Shown: piece by piece, positions 1 to 7,111 of the stretch | Layout: each line of letters begins with the position of its first letter | How positions within the stretch are numbered: position 1 is the first letter of the stretch | DNA from: Anaerolineae bacterium | GTDB lineage: Bacteria; Chloroflexota; Anaerolineae; B4-G1 | Length of the DNA: 12,487 nt | Assembly (NCBI GenBank): GCA_016783285.1 | Contig: JADHWW010000061.1 | Location: 1 to 12,487, forward strand | Direction: 5' to 3' | The notes under the pieces: model-generated | The model's input: the letters and a program-made list of their open reading frames with translations, nothing else | The model's database searches: none | What the model was told of the DNA's origin: nothing | Translations under genes and position numbers: made by a program

Positions 1-2
1 TG

Positions 3-1109
3 CGTAACCACGCCGAGCAGTTGGAACAACGAGTGCAGGAGCGCACCGCCCAACTCCAGGCCCAGTACGCCCGCCTGGACGCGATCCTGCGCAGCGCCAC
101 CGACGGCATCATCGTCACCGACGCCGGGGGAGAGATCGTCCAGGCCAACCCCGTCGCCCAGACCTGGCTCACCAAAACCCTCTCCCCGGAGGATGCAGCC
201 TATCTGCGAGAGACGGCGCGAGACCTGGCGCGGCAGGCCGAGGAGCGGCCGGAGACCGTGCTGGAACTGACGGGGCTGGACCTGCAACTAAATGCAGCGC
301 CCGTCTCGGAGCCGGGGATGGAGGAAGCAGCGGCGGTGGTCGGCATCCACGACGTCAGCCACCTCAAGGCGATGGACCGGATAAAGTCCCGCTTCGTCTC
401 CAACGTCTCCCACGAACTGCGCACGCCGGTCACGACGATCAAGTTGTACACCTATCTGATGCACAAGCGGCCGGACAAGTGGGAGCAGTACCTGGATGCG
501 CTAACGCAGGCAGCGGACCGGCAGGCGCAGTTAGTGGAGGACATCCTGCAGGTTTCGCGCATTGATGCCGGGCGACTGGAGATAAAACCCCGGCCGACCG
601 CGCTGAACGAACTGACCGAGATGGTCGTCGGCAACCAGCAGAGAGTGGCCCAGGAACAAGGACTGACGCTGGAGCACCGACCGGCGGAGCCGGGGCCAGT
701 GGCGCTGGTGGACCCACAACGGATGATGCAGGTACTAAACAACCTGATAGAGAACGCGATCCATTACACGCCGGAAGGCGGAAGGGTGATAGTATCTACC
801 GGCAAGAGAGAGGCAAAGGATCGAACCTGGGCCACGGTGACAGTGGCGGACACGGGAATCGGCATCCCGGAGGAAGAGTTGCCGCACATCTTTGAACGGT
901 TCTTTCGGGGGGAGGAGCCACGGCTGATGCAGATGCCCGGGACCGGCCTGGGACTGGCGATTGTGAAAGAGATCGCGGAACTGCACGGCGGGCGGATAAC
1001 GGTGGAGAGCGAGGTGGGAGAGGGAGGCACCTTCACCGTCTGGCTGCCCTTGGCCGACTGGTTGCCCCACCTTGCGTGCCATTGTCCCAACCCGCCTCCG
1101 GTGGTATAA
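3..1109 (+). CDS. Sensor histidine kinase, C-terminal part (5' end outside window)
   Basis: This is the cytoplasmic part of a two-component sensor kinase, which autophosphorylates on histidine and passes the phosphate to a response regulator not present here. The frame is open from base 3, so the start and probably the membrane sensor and HAMP region lie upstream; the TTG at 21 is only an internal codon. In order, the sequence shows a coiled-coil linker (LEQRVQERTAQL), a small PAS domain (TDGIIVTDAGGEIVQAN), then a HisKA H-box (NVSHELRTP) with the phospho-accepting His codon at 411-413. The HATPase_c domain carries an N-box (NNLIENAIHYTPEGG), G1 (DTGIGIPEE), an F-box (FERFF), G2 (GTGLGLAIVKE) and G3 (GEGGTFTVWLP). 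All key kinase residues are present, so the visible part looks functional. About 18 residues follow the usual end of the domain, and the promoter of the next gene lies inside this tail. Confidence 0.95.
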   Translation, partial: RNHAEQLEQRVQERTAQLQAQYARLDAILRSATDGIIVTDAGGEIVQANPVAQTWLTKTLSPEDAAYLRETARDLARQAEERPETVLELTGLDLQLNAAPVSEPGMEEAAAVVGIHDVSHLKAMDRIKSRFVSNVSHELRTPVTTIKLYTYLMHKRPDKWEQYLDALTQAADRQAQLVEDILQVSRIDAGRLEIKPRPTALNELTEMVVGNQQRVAQEQGLTLEHRPAEPGPVALVDPQRMMQVLNNLIENAIHYTPEGGRVIVSTGKREAKDRTWATVTVADTGIGIPEEELPHIFERFFRGEEPRLMQMPGTGLGLAIVKEIAELHGGRITVESEVGEGGTFTVWLPLADWLPHLACHCPNPPPVV

Positions 1110-1110
1110 T
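1082..1110 (+). promoter_or_regulatory. Extended -10 sigma70-type promoter for the lipoprotein gene
   Basis: TTGTCC at 1082-1087 and a perfect TATAAT at 1105-1110 are separated by 17 bases. A TG at 1102-1103, one base before the -10 box, makes it an extended -10 promoter. The predicted transcription start (about 1116-1118) is only a few bases before the ATG at 1121. No Shine-Dalgarno sequence precedes that ATG, so the transcript would be leaderless or nearly so. The promoter overlaps the last codons and stop of the kinase gene. Confidence 0.6.
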
Positions 1111-1120
1111 CTGTCCTGCA

Positions 1121-2722
1121 ATGGGCAAACGGGCCATCCTCCTACTACTCCTGCTCTCACTGACAGCGTGTGTCCCTGCCGATCCTGACGGCTCCCGCAC
1201 CGTCACACTCGTCGCCGACGGCGAAACGCGCACGCTCACCACCGAGGCGCTCACCGTCCGCGACCTGCTGGTCGAGGCCGGCGTCACACTCGACGAGGAC
1301 GACCGGGTGACGCCGGTCGAGCCCACTTTCATCGAGGACGGGATGACCGTGCACGTCACCCGCGTCGAGGTGCACATCGAGACCGAGCAGCGCGAGATCT
1401 CGTTCGAGCGCCACACCGTGCGCGATGCCTCCGTCCCCGCCGGCGAGACCCGCCTGCTGGAGCCTGGCATCACCGGCATCGAGGAACTGACCTACCGCGT
1501 CACCATCGAGGACGACGTCGAGGTTGAGCGGCGGCTCGTGCGGCAAGTCACGCTCCAGGAACCTCGGGCCGAAGTGATCCTCATCGGCGTGCAGTCAGAA
1601 TTCAAACCCGTGCCCATCACCGGCACCGTGGCCTACATCGCCAACCACAACGCCTGGGTGATGCAGACCACCAGCCCCAACCGGCGGCGGCTGACGCACA
1701 CCGGCGACCTGGACGGCCGCGTCTTTTCCCTCTCGCCCGATGGCGCCTATCTGCTTTTCACCCGCGTTGTCCCCGCCGGCGGGACGGAAGAAATCACTCC
1801 CACCGTGGAGGAGACAGAAAAAGAGTATCTCAACACCCTATGGATGATCGAGACGGCCACCGCCGACGCCGAGCCGGTACAGTTGGAGGCCAAAAACGTC
1901 CTGTGGGCCGGCTGGGAACCCGAGTGTAAAGTCACCCCCGCCGGCACCGGCTGCCACATTGCCTACACTACCGGTTTGCCAGTCGAGGCAAGTCCCGGTT
2001 GGAAAGCGGAAAACGACCTGTGGGTCGCCCGCCCTCGCGCCGGCGATGGCCAGTTGCTGGGCCGGCGACGCATCGTGGAACCCAGCGCCGGCGGCGCCTA
2101 CGGCTGGTGGGGCCCCACCTACGCCTGGTCCCCCGACGGGCAAAGCCTGGCCTACGCCCGCGCCGACGAGGTCGGCGTCGTCCGTGCCTACGACGGCGCG
2201 CAGACACCACTGGCTCGCTTCCCACCATACCGCACCTACGCCCCCTGGGTCTGGACGCCGACCGTCAGTTGGTCACCAGAGGGAGAGTTCATCGTCACCA
2301 CACTGCACGGCCCCGCCCCGACCGGCGAAGCGCCGGAGGACAGCCCTGTTTTCGACGTCTGGGCCCTCGCCGCCAATGGCACGCTCACGGCGGGACTGTC
2401 CAGCGAGGCCGGTATGTGGGCAGCGCCGGTCTACGCGCCTGAGGGAGACACCATCGCCTTCGGCCACGCCCGCAGCCCCTACGCCAGCCAAACCAGCAGC
2501 TACGACCTCTATCTGATGGACCGCGACGGCTCCGACCGGAGACCGCTTTTCCCACCCGCAGAGGAAATCGGCCTGGAGTACCCGGAGATGGCCTGGGGGC
2601 CGGGGGGCGACCGGCTGATCGTCGTCTACCAGGGCCGCCTGTACCTGATCTATATCACGGACGGCAAAGTGCACCAATTGACCGACGAGGGCGGCGTGAC
2701 GACGGTTCGCTGGCGATGGTAA
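1121..2722 (+). CDS. Secreted lipoprotein with DUF348, G5 and beta-propeller domains
   Basis: A 533-residue protein predicted to sit on the outer face of the cytoplasmic membrane. The ATG at 1121 is preferred over the TTG at 1076 because it starts a clean lipoprotein signal peptide: MGKR, a leucine-rich core, then lipobox LTAC with Cys17 as the lipidation site. Residues about 27-80 resemble the DUF348 ubiquitin-like domain of YabE/Rpf proteins (LTVRDLLVEAGVTLDEDDRV). Residues about 82-157 resemble a G5 domain, often linked to cell-wall glycan binding. From about 168 to the end there are TolB/PD40-like propeller blades (LSPDGAYLLFTR, WSPDGQSLAYA, WSPEGEFIVTT, YAPEGDTIAFG). No catalytic motif is seen. 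A role in wall binding or envelope sensing is inference. The gene begins 11 bases after the kinase stop but has its own promoter, so it may be controlled separately. Domain calls are by eye. Confidence 0.85.
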   Translation: MGKRAILLLLLLSLTACVPADPDGSRTVTLVADGETRTLTTEALTVRDLLVEAGVTLDEDDRVTPVEPTFIEDGMTVHVTRVEVHIETEQREISFERHTVRDASVPAGETRLLEPGITGIEELTYRVTIEDDVEVERRLVRQVTLQEPRAEVILIGVQSEFKPVPITGTVAYIANHNAWVMQTTSPNRRRLTHTGDLDGRVFSLSPDGAYLLFTRVVPAGGTEEITPTVEETEKEYLNTLWMIETATADAEPVQLEAKNVLWAGWEPECKVTPAGTGCHIAYTTGLPVEASPGWKAENDLWVARPRAGDGQLLGRRRIVEPSAGGAYGWWGPTYAWSPDGQSLAYARADEVGVVRAYDGAQTPLARFPPYRTYAPWVWTPTVSWSPEGEFIVTTLHGPAPTGEAPEDSPVFDVWALAANGTLTAGLSSEAGMWAAPVYAPEGDTIAFGHARSPYASQTSSYDLYLMDRDGSDRRPLFPPAEEIGLEYPEMAWGPGGDRLIVVYQGRLYLIYITDGKVHQLTDEGGVTTVRWRW

Positions 2723-2726
2723 TGGC

Positions 2727-2755
2727 TTGACAAATCAACCCGGCTGCTTTATCAT
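2727..2755 (+). promoter_or_regulatory. Near-consensus sigma70-type promoter of the toxin-antitoxin-like pair
   Basis: A perfect TTGACA at 2727-2732 and TATCAT at 2750-2755 are separated by 17 bases, four bases after the stop of the lipoprotein gene. The predicted start near 2762 gives a leader of about 13 bases, almost all of it the purine-rich Shine-Dalgarno stretch (2761-2774). This is the strongest -35 box in the window and makes the two-gene module an independent transcription unit. Confidence 0.65.
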
Positions 2756-2760
2756 GCTGG

Positions 2761-2774
2761 AAGAGGAGAAGAGG
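2761..2774 (+). promoter_or_regulatory. Purine-rich ribosome binding site that fixes the start at 2775
   Basis: The stretch AAGAGGAGAAGAGG lies directly before the ATG at 2775. The inner AGGAG places a Shine-Dalgarno sequence at normal spacing from that ATG. It rules out the upstream TTG at 2727, which lies in the -35 box of the promoter. Confidence 0.6.
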
Positions 2775-3140
2775 ATGAATGAGACAACACCCCGCGATAT
2801 TCCCGCCGAGGTTCGCGCCGAAATCGAGTCCGACCCACTGGTGGGCATCATAGCCGAGGACGGGCGCTACTTTGGCCCCTACCACGACGAAGCCACAGAC
2901 ACGGTCTACGACGGTCTGGGCCGTCCGGTGGATGTGGAGGCCATGGTCGCCCGCACCCGCCGCCATATCAGGGAAGGGCTGCAGCGCTATGAGGAACGCT
3001 ACCGGATACCCTCCTCCGAGTTCTATCAGCGATGGCAGCAGGATGGTCTGCAGGATAGTCTTGAGAATAGCGACGATTTTTATCTCTGGGCACAGATGTA
3101 TAGAGATGCCAGGTGGATGACGGATGAGGACAGTTTATGA
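2775..3140 (+). CDS. Antitoxin-like small acidic protein
   Basis: A 121-residue soluble protein with no signal peptide or membrane segment. The start is chosen by the strong Shine-Dalgarno sequence and promoter just upstream. The N-terminal half is acidic (DIPAEVRAEIESDP), then comes a predicted beta region (EDGRYFGPYHDEATDTVYD) and a helical C-terminal half (RYEERYRIPSSEFYQRWQQD, then DFYLWAQMYRDARW). The pattern 'YE..Y...S.EFY.R......D....WA..Y' is one I associate with small proteins encoded directly before DUF6516-type toxins; this family placement is from memory. It overlaps the next gene by 17 bases, which points to translational coupling, the usual arrangement for an antitoxin made before its toxin. 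No helix-turn-helix or ribbon-helix-helix DNA-binding motif is clear, so self-repression is uncertain. The antitoxin role is inference from context. Confidence 0.6.
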   Translation: MNETTPRDIPAEVRAEIESDPLVGIIAEDGRYFGPYHDEATDTVYDGLGRPVDVEAMVARTRRHIREGLQRYEERYRIPSSEFYQRWQQDGLQDSLENSDDFYLWAQMYRDARWMTDEDSL

Positions 3141-3582
3141 GTACCAGTCCTACCTCTACTGCCTGGTAGACGCATCCCACCTCGTCCGGCGTCCCTTTCG
3201 GCTAGAGATCAAACCTGTTGGGAAAAAACATCGCCAGGCCAGCCTCACTTCCGCCACACCTACCACAGGCCCAGAGACGCACCGGTGGAGACTGGTCAAT
3301 GGGGCCACACTGTTCGCGTTTGAAGAAGTCTTGATCGCGGATGATGAAATCGTTCGCCCAGTCTATCGTTATGCTTATGAGCAGTTTGTCCCCCAGCCAG
3401 ACGGCTCTGACGTCCGCTTCTTCTTCCGCTTCGAGTTAGAGAACCTGCCGCCGACGCCCCAGAAACCACAGCCTCATCTCCACGTCGCCGGCACCCACCC
3501 CAACGCCCACAAAATCCACTTTCCCAGCCCTCCAATCACGCTAGCCGATGTGCTCACCCTGATCCACCACCATCTTTTCTGA
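3124..3582 (+). CDS. DUF6516/TumE-like toxin candidate
   Basis: A 152-residue soluble protein starting inside the preceding gene (ATG at 3124, 17-base overlap). Its layout fits the DUF6516 family, annotated as 'toxin-antitoxin system TumE family'. It has an N-terminal strand region (YEYQSYLYCLVDASHLVRRP, LEIKPVGKKH), a tyrosine-rich middle (RPVYRYAYEQF), a strand FFFRFELENLPP, a histidine-rich stretch (PQPHLHVAGTHP) and a closing segment, IHFPSPPITLADVLTLIHHH. The 'HLHVAG...HFP.PPITLADVL' end is the main reason for the call. The molecular target of this family is not something I can read from the sequence. The gene shares the promoter at 2727-2755. No terminator follows, and the ligase gene begins 16 bases after the stop. 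It could also be an uncharacterised protein unrelated to toxins. Confidence 0.55.
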   Translation: MRTVYEYQSYLYCLVDASHLVRRPFRLEIKPVGKKHRQASLTSATPTTGPETHRWRLVNGATLFAFEEVLIADDEIVRPVYRYAYEQFVPQPDGSDVRFFFRFELENLPPTPQKPQPHLHVAGTHPNAHKIHFPSPPITLADVLTLIHHHLF

Positions 3583-3598
3583 CCGCTTGCTCCCTTCC

Positions 3599-5686
3599 AT
3601 GAACCAACAATCGCGAACCCACGCACTCCTCTGTCTGACCGGCCTTCTGGTCAGCCTGCTCCTGGCCGGGGCCGTCGTGGCCCATCACCGTTACCTGGAC
3701 CGGGGCACAGTGACCAGCCTCCCCGAACCTGTCGCCGAGGCCGGCGTCGCCACGCCCGGCCTCTACCCCGCGTCCACGGCACTGGCGACCTTCGAGGGGC
3801 ACTGGGAACTGAACCCGCCGGGAGCCAGCGCGATGGCCGACGGCGACACGGTATCCCTGCCCTTTGAGGGCACCGGCGTGGCGCTCACCGTCGCCCGCAG
3901 TCCCTACATGGGCTACCTGTACGTCACAGTGGACGGCCAGCCAGCCAACGCCCTTCCCAGAGACCCCCAGGGGCGGGCTTTTGCGCCCCTGTACGGCGCG
4001 TTGGACGAGATCACGACGATCCCCCTGGCCACCGGCCTGCCCGATGGCCGGCACACCGTCACAGTAACCATCCAACTGGGCGGCGGGGGCTGGTGGCTGG
4101 CTGACTGGCGGGTGACCAGGGAGCAAGATGACACTGTCTACCACGGGGCGCTGGTCGGATTGGGGACACTGGCGCTGCTCTTTGCCGTGGGCGCGTTCCT
4201 GTCTGCCCGGCGGGCCCACTGGGGGACGTTGGGCCGGGCAGAAAAAACAAAGATCGCCCTGGCGAGAGTAGCAGCGACCCTGCGCGCCTCGACCTGGGGT
4301 ATCTGGTACGAGAGGGCGGTCGCGGGCTTTGGCAGCCTCGGCGACACCATCGCCATCATCGCCACGCTGGCCGCCGCAACCGCGTTCTACTTCTCTTCCT
4401 GGCTCCCACTCACACTGGTCAGCGGCCTGGCGCTGGCCGCGCTCGTCATCCTGCGGCTCGACCTGGGCCTGGCGCTCGTCACGGCGACGGCCCCCTTCTA
4501 CCTCTACCCCCGTCCCCTTTTCGGCAAAGCCTTCTCAATGGCAGAGATCACGACGCTGCTGTGCCTGCTATCGTGGGGCCTCCACCAACTAACTAACCAA
4601 CCAACCAACCAACTAACCAACCAACCAACTAACCGACCACTCCCCAGCCTCGACCGCGCAGTCATCTTCTTCGTCGTCGTCGCCACCGCCTCCCTCTTCG
4701 TCGCCGACTACCGCCACGTCGCGCTGCGCGAACTGCGCGTCGTCATCCTGGAGCCGGCGCTCTTCTACCTGATACTACGCACGAGCCGGCTCGACGGCAA
4801 GGCTCTGTGGCGCATCGTAGACGCTCTCGTGCTGGGGGCCGTCGCGGTCGCGCTCATCGGCCTGGCGCAGTACGCGCTCGGCGTGAACATCATCACCGCC
4901 GAGCAGGGCTTTCGTCGCCTGCGTTCAGTTTACGGCTCGCCCAACAACGCCGGCCTCTACCTGGGACGGGCGCTTCCGGTACTGGTGGCCATCGCCCTGT
5001 TCGGTCGGAATCGTCCCCGCCGTCTCGCCTACGGCCTGGCGATCGGGCCGGTGGGACTGGCGGTGCTGTTCAGTTTCTCCAAAGGCGCGCTCGTCCTGGG
5101 CGTCCCCCTCTCGCTGCTGGCGCTGGGCGTTCTAGCAGGCGGGCCGTGGCTGTGGGCCTCTCTGGGGGCAGTGGTCGTGGCTGCCGTGGCCGCCATCCCG
5201 CTCCTGCGCACCCCGCGCTTCGCCTCCCTCTTCGACACCAGCGGTGGCACCACCTTCCTCCGCCGCCAACTCTGGCATTCGTCCTGGACAATGTTCCGCG
5301 AACACCCTTGGCTCGGCGTCGGGCTTGATAACTTTCTTTACCACTACGGCCGCCGCTACGTCCTGCCCGCCGCCTGGGAGGAGCCCAACCTCTCACATGC
5401 GCACAACGTTTTGCTGGACTATGCGACGCGGATAGGGATCGCGGGTCTGGCGGCCGGGGTCTGGCTGCAGGTCGCTTTCTGGCGACTGGGACTGCCACTG
5501 CGCCGCCTGACTGACCTCGACCGTCGCGCCCTGGCCCTGGGTCTGATGGGCTCAATGGCCAACTTCCTGGCCCACGGGCTGGTAGACGCCTCCTATTTTC
5601 TCATTGATCTGGCCTTTGTCTTCTTTCTGACGCTGGCCCTGATACAACACCTGGCAAGGAGTGAAACCGGTGAACTCGAAAATTAA
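3599..5686 (+). CDS. O-antigen ligase/polymerase-like membrane protein with extra N-terminal extracytoplasmic domain
   Basis: A 695-residue polytopic membrane protein. ATG at 3599 is chosen over TTG at 3587 because the hydrophobic anchor follows it directly. Residues about 10-27 form a signal-anchor. Residues about 60-175 form a beta-rich domain outside the membrane (FEGHWELNPPG, FEGTGVALTVARSPYMGYLY, VTVDGQP, DGRHTVTVTIQLGG), resembling a carbohydrate-binding sandwich. Further membrane helices start near 185. The C-terminal half matches the Wzy_C/O-antigen ligase family: YGSPNNAGLYLGR, FSFSKGALVLG, MFREHPWLGVGLDNF and the conserved His region NLSHAHNVLLDYATRIGIAGL. Such enzymes join or polymerise lipid-linked glycans outside the membrane. 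Chloroflexota generally lack lipopolysaccharide, so the acceptor is probably another wall glycan or protein (inference). A repetitive LTNQPTNQ linker lies at about 331-345. The gene overlaps the next one by 17 bases. Confidence 0.85.
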   Translation: MNQQSRTHALLCLTGLLVSLLLAGAVVAHHRYLDRGTVTSLPEPVAEAGVATPGLYPASTALATFEGHWELNPPGASAMADGDTVSLPFEGTGVALTVARSPYMGYLYVTVDGQPANALPRDPQGRAFAPLYGALDEITTIPLATGLPDGRHTVTVTIQLGGGGWWLADWRVTREQDDTVYHGALVGLGTLALLFAVGAFLSARRAHWGTLGRAEKTKIALARVAATLRASTWGIWYERAVAGFGSLGDTIAIIATLAAATAFYFSSWLPLTLVSGLALAALVILRLDLGLALVTATAPFYLYPRPLFGKAFSMAEITTLLCLLSWGLHQLTNQPTNQLTNQPTNRPLPSLDRAVIFFVVVATASLFVADYRHVALRELRVVILEPALFYLILRTSRLDGKALWRIVDALVLGAVAVALIGLAQYALGVNIITAEQGFRRLRSVYGSPNNAGLYLGRALPVLVAIALFGRNRPRRLAYGLAIGPVGLAVLFSFSKGALVLGVPLSLLALGVLAGGPWLWASLGAVVVAAVAAIPLLRTPRFASLFDTSGGTTFLRRQLWHSSWTMFREHPWLGVGLDNFLYHYGRRYVLPAAWEEPNLSHAHNVLLDYATRIGIAGLAAGVWLQVAFWRLGLPLRRLTDLDRRALALGLMGSMANFLAHGLVDASYFLIDLAFVFFLTLALIQHLARSETGELEN
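4586..4636 (+). repeat. In-frame CAACTAAC/CAACCAAC microsatellite in the ligase gene
   Basis: About 50 bases built from 4-base ACCA/ACTA steps, arranged as an 8-residue unit LTNQPTNQ read twice plus a remnant ending NRP. It interrupts a hydrophobic/loop boundary between membrane segments of the ligase. The unit length keeps the reading frame only if copies are gained or lost in multiples of three bases. Confidence 0.85.
5656..5661 (+). promoter_or_regulatory. Ribosome binding site that decides the start of the DUF4230 gene
   Basis: AAGGAG at 5656-5661 lies 8 bases before GTG at 5670. The other possible GTG at 5661 overlaps the Shine-Dalgarno sequence itself, so 5670 is the better start. The site lies within the coding sequence of the ligase gene. 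Confidence 0.6.
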
Positions 5687-6341
5687 CCTCAACACAGTGA
5701 TCCTGGTGCTAATCCTGCTCGCCCTCGTCGCTGGCGGCCTGGCGCTGACCCGTTCACTCCAGCGACTGACGCAACCGCTGGAAGAGGCCGAGCGGGCGTT
5801 GGAGGAGCAATGGCGGGAGATCACCAACCCCACGCCCACCATCATCCCCGACCCGATGACGATCATCCACAAAGTGCGCAGCCTCAGCCGGCTGGAGACG
5901 GCCGCCTACACCGTCGAAAAGATCATCACCGCCGAATCGAGTCAGGGGCCCTTTGCCTTTCTCTTTGGCGACCGGCTGATCCTGGTCGCCCACGGCCAGG
6001 TCATCGCCGGCATAGACCTGGGCCAGATGGGGGAGGGCGACATCATCATCGCTGACGAAAGCACGGTGATCGTGACACTGCCACCGGCCGAGATGTTCGT
6101 CGTCGCGTTGAACAACCAAAAGTCCTACATCTTTGACCGGGACACAGGATTGATCGGGACAAACCCGGCGCTGGAGACAGAGGCCCGGCAGGCGGCCGAG
6201 GAGGAGATTCTGAACGCGGCGTTGGAGGACGGCATCCTGGAGATGGCCCAGCGGAGCGCCGAGACCTACGTGCGGCATCTCATCCTGACGCTAGGCTTCC
6301 GCGAGGTCATCTTTGCCGCAGCGACCCCGACCCCCGATTAG
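5670..6341 (+). CDS. Membrane-anchored DUF4230 domain protein
   Basis: A 223-residue protein starting with GTG at 5670. One N-terminal membrane helix (TVILVLILLALVAGGLAL) is followed by a short coiled region rich in Glu and Arg (QRLTQPLEEAERALEEQWRE). From about residue 65 the DUF4230 pattern is clear: KVRSLSRLETAAYTVEKIIT, then DRLILVAHGQVIAGIDLGQM, then STVIVTLPPAEMF. It ends with a helical part (ETEARQAAEEEILNAALEDG) and LGFREVIF. The bulk probably faces outside the cytoplasm. The family's function is unknown to me. The 17-base overlap with the ligase gene suggests the two are made together and may work in the same envelope pathway (inference). The macro-domain gene follows after 19 bases. 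Confidence 0.85.
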   Translation: MNSKINLNTVILVLILLALVAGGLALTRSLQRLTQPLEEAERALEEQWREITNPTPTIIPDPMTIIHKVRSLSRLETAAYTVEKIITAESSQGPFAFLFGDRLILVAHGQVIAGIDLGQMGEGDIIIADESTVIVTLPPAEMFVVALNNQKSYIFDRDTGLIGTNPALETEARQAAEEEILNAALEDGILEMAQRSAETYVRHLILTLGFREVIFAAATPTPD

Positions 6342-6360
6342 CAGTACAGAGGATACAACA

Positions 6361-6927
6361 ATGAGAGTTCAAATCAACCACACCACTCTCGAATTGGTCG
6401 AAGGCGACATCACAGAGATGGACACTGACGCCATCGTCAACGCTGCCAACGAGCGATTGGCCCACGGCGGCGGCGTGGCGATGGTCATCTTGCGCAAGGG
6501 CGGCCCGGCCATCCAGCGGGAGAGCGACGCCTGGGTGCGCCAACACGGCCGGGTACCGACCGGCTCGGCGGCCATCACCTCCGGCGGGGACCTCGAGGCC
6601 CGCTACGTCATCCACGCCGTCGGCCCGGTCTACGACGGCACGCCGCGCTCGGCCGAGTTGCTGGCCTCGGCGGTGCGCGCTGCGCTGCGGATGGCGGACG
6701 AGCACAGCCTCGAGTCCATCGCGCTGCCGGCCATCAGCACCGGCATTTTCGGCTATCCGATGGAGGAGGCGGCGCGGGTGATGCTGCAAGCGGCCATCGA
6801 GTACCTGGAAGGAGGAACAGGGCTGGAGCAGGTGGTCTTCTGCCTCTACGGACGTTCCGCGTTCGAGGTGTTCGCTGAGGAACTGGCGGCCCAGGCCGGC
6901 ACGTCCTCCTTTCCAGGAAACCCCTAG
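6361..6927 (+). CDS. Macro domain protein, probable ADP-ribose/O-acetyl-ADP-ribose hydrolase
   Basis: A 188-residue single-domain cytoplasmic protein. The ATG at 6361 has AGAGG at 6348-6352, 8 bases upstream. Macro-domain hallmarks are present: GDITEMDTDAIVNAANERL with the GDI loop at residues 15-17 and NAAN at 27-30, the glycine loop HGGGVA at 35-40, RYVIHAVGPVYDG near 81-93, and the phosphate-binding loop PAISTGIFGYP at 123-133. The 'HGGGVAMVILRKGGPAIQRES' stretch is closer to Af1521-like macro domains than to the 'GGGGVDGAIHRAAG' type of E. coli YmdB. Known members bind ADP-ribose and remove ADP-ribosyl or acetyl-ADP-ribose groups. No ADP-ribosyltransferase (such as DarT) is nearby, so a DarTG role is not supported. 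It may be co-transcribed with DUF4230. Confidence 0.92.
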   Translation: MRVQINHTTLELVEGDITEMDTDAIVNAANERLAHGGGVAMVILRKGGPAIQRESDAWVRQHGRVPTGSAAITSGGDLEARYVIHAVGPVYDGTPRSAELLASAVRAALRMADEHSLESIALPAISTGIFGYPMEEAARVMLQAAIEYLEGGTGLEQVVFCLYGRSAFEVFAEELAAQAGTSSFPGNP

Positions 6928-7004
6928 CCCTGTTTTGTCGGATGAGCAATAAACCTTGAGCCAACCCATCCCCGGCGCTGCGACCTGCGCGCCCCATACC
7001 CAAT

Positions 7005-7032
7005 TTGTCATCTTGCGCAATTATGCTATACT
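7005..7032 (+). promoter_or_regulatory. Extended -10 promoter of the Rpn gene with a palindrome in the spacer
   Basis: TTGTCA at 7005-7010 and TATACT at 7027-7032 are separated by 16 bases, with TG at 7024-7025 making an extended -10. The spacer holds the perfect 8-base palindrome TTGCGCAA (7013-7020), a possible operator. The leader to the ATG at 7112 would be about 72 bases. Confidence 0.55.
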
Positions 7033-7111
7033 AACCCCAGGTCAGTGATGAAACCTTATGGTCAAGTAGATTGGAAGTCTAACTCCCTGGATGAGAAACA
7101 AGGAGTACGAG

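Noticed and set aside
1959..2516. A 185-residue plus-strand reading frame within the lipoprotein gene
   Set aside because: It is a GC-rich shadow frame, full of Pro, Ala, Ser and Arg with no domain pattern, while the lipoprotein frame has a clear signal peptide and propeller motifs.
4586..4636. CRISPR-like repeat
   Set aside because: The repeats are contiguous 4- to 12-base steps with no spacers, so it is a microsatellite.
4807..5328. A 173-residue plus-strand frame within the ligase gene
   Set aside because: Arg/Gly/Pro-rich composition typical of a shadow frame; the ligase frame carries family motifs across the same bases.
6361..6927. DarG antitoxin of a DarTG system
   Set aside because: There is no DarT-like ADP-ribosyltransferase next to it and no C-terminal DarG extension; the protein is a single macro domain.
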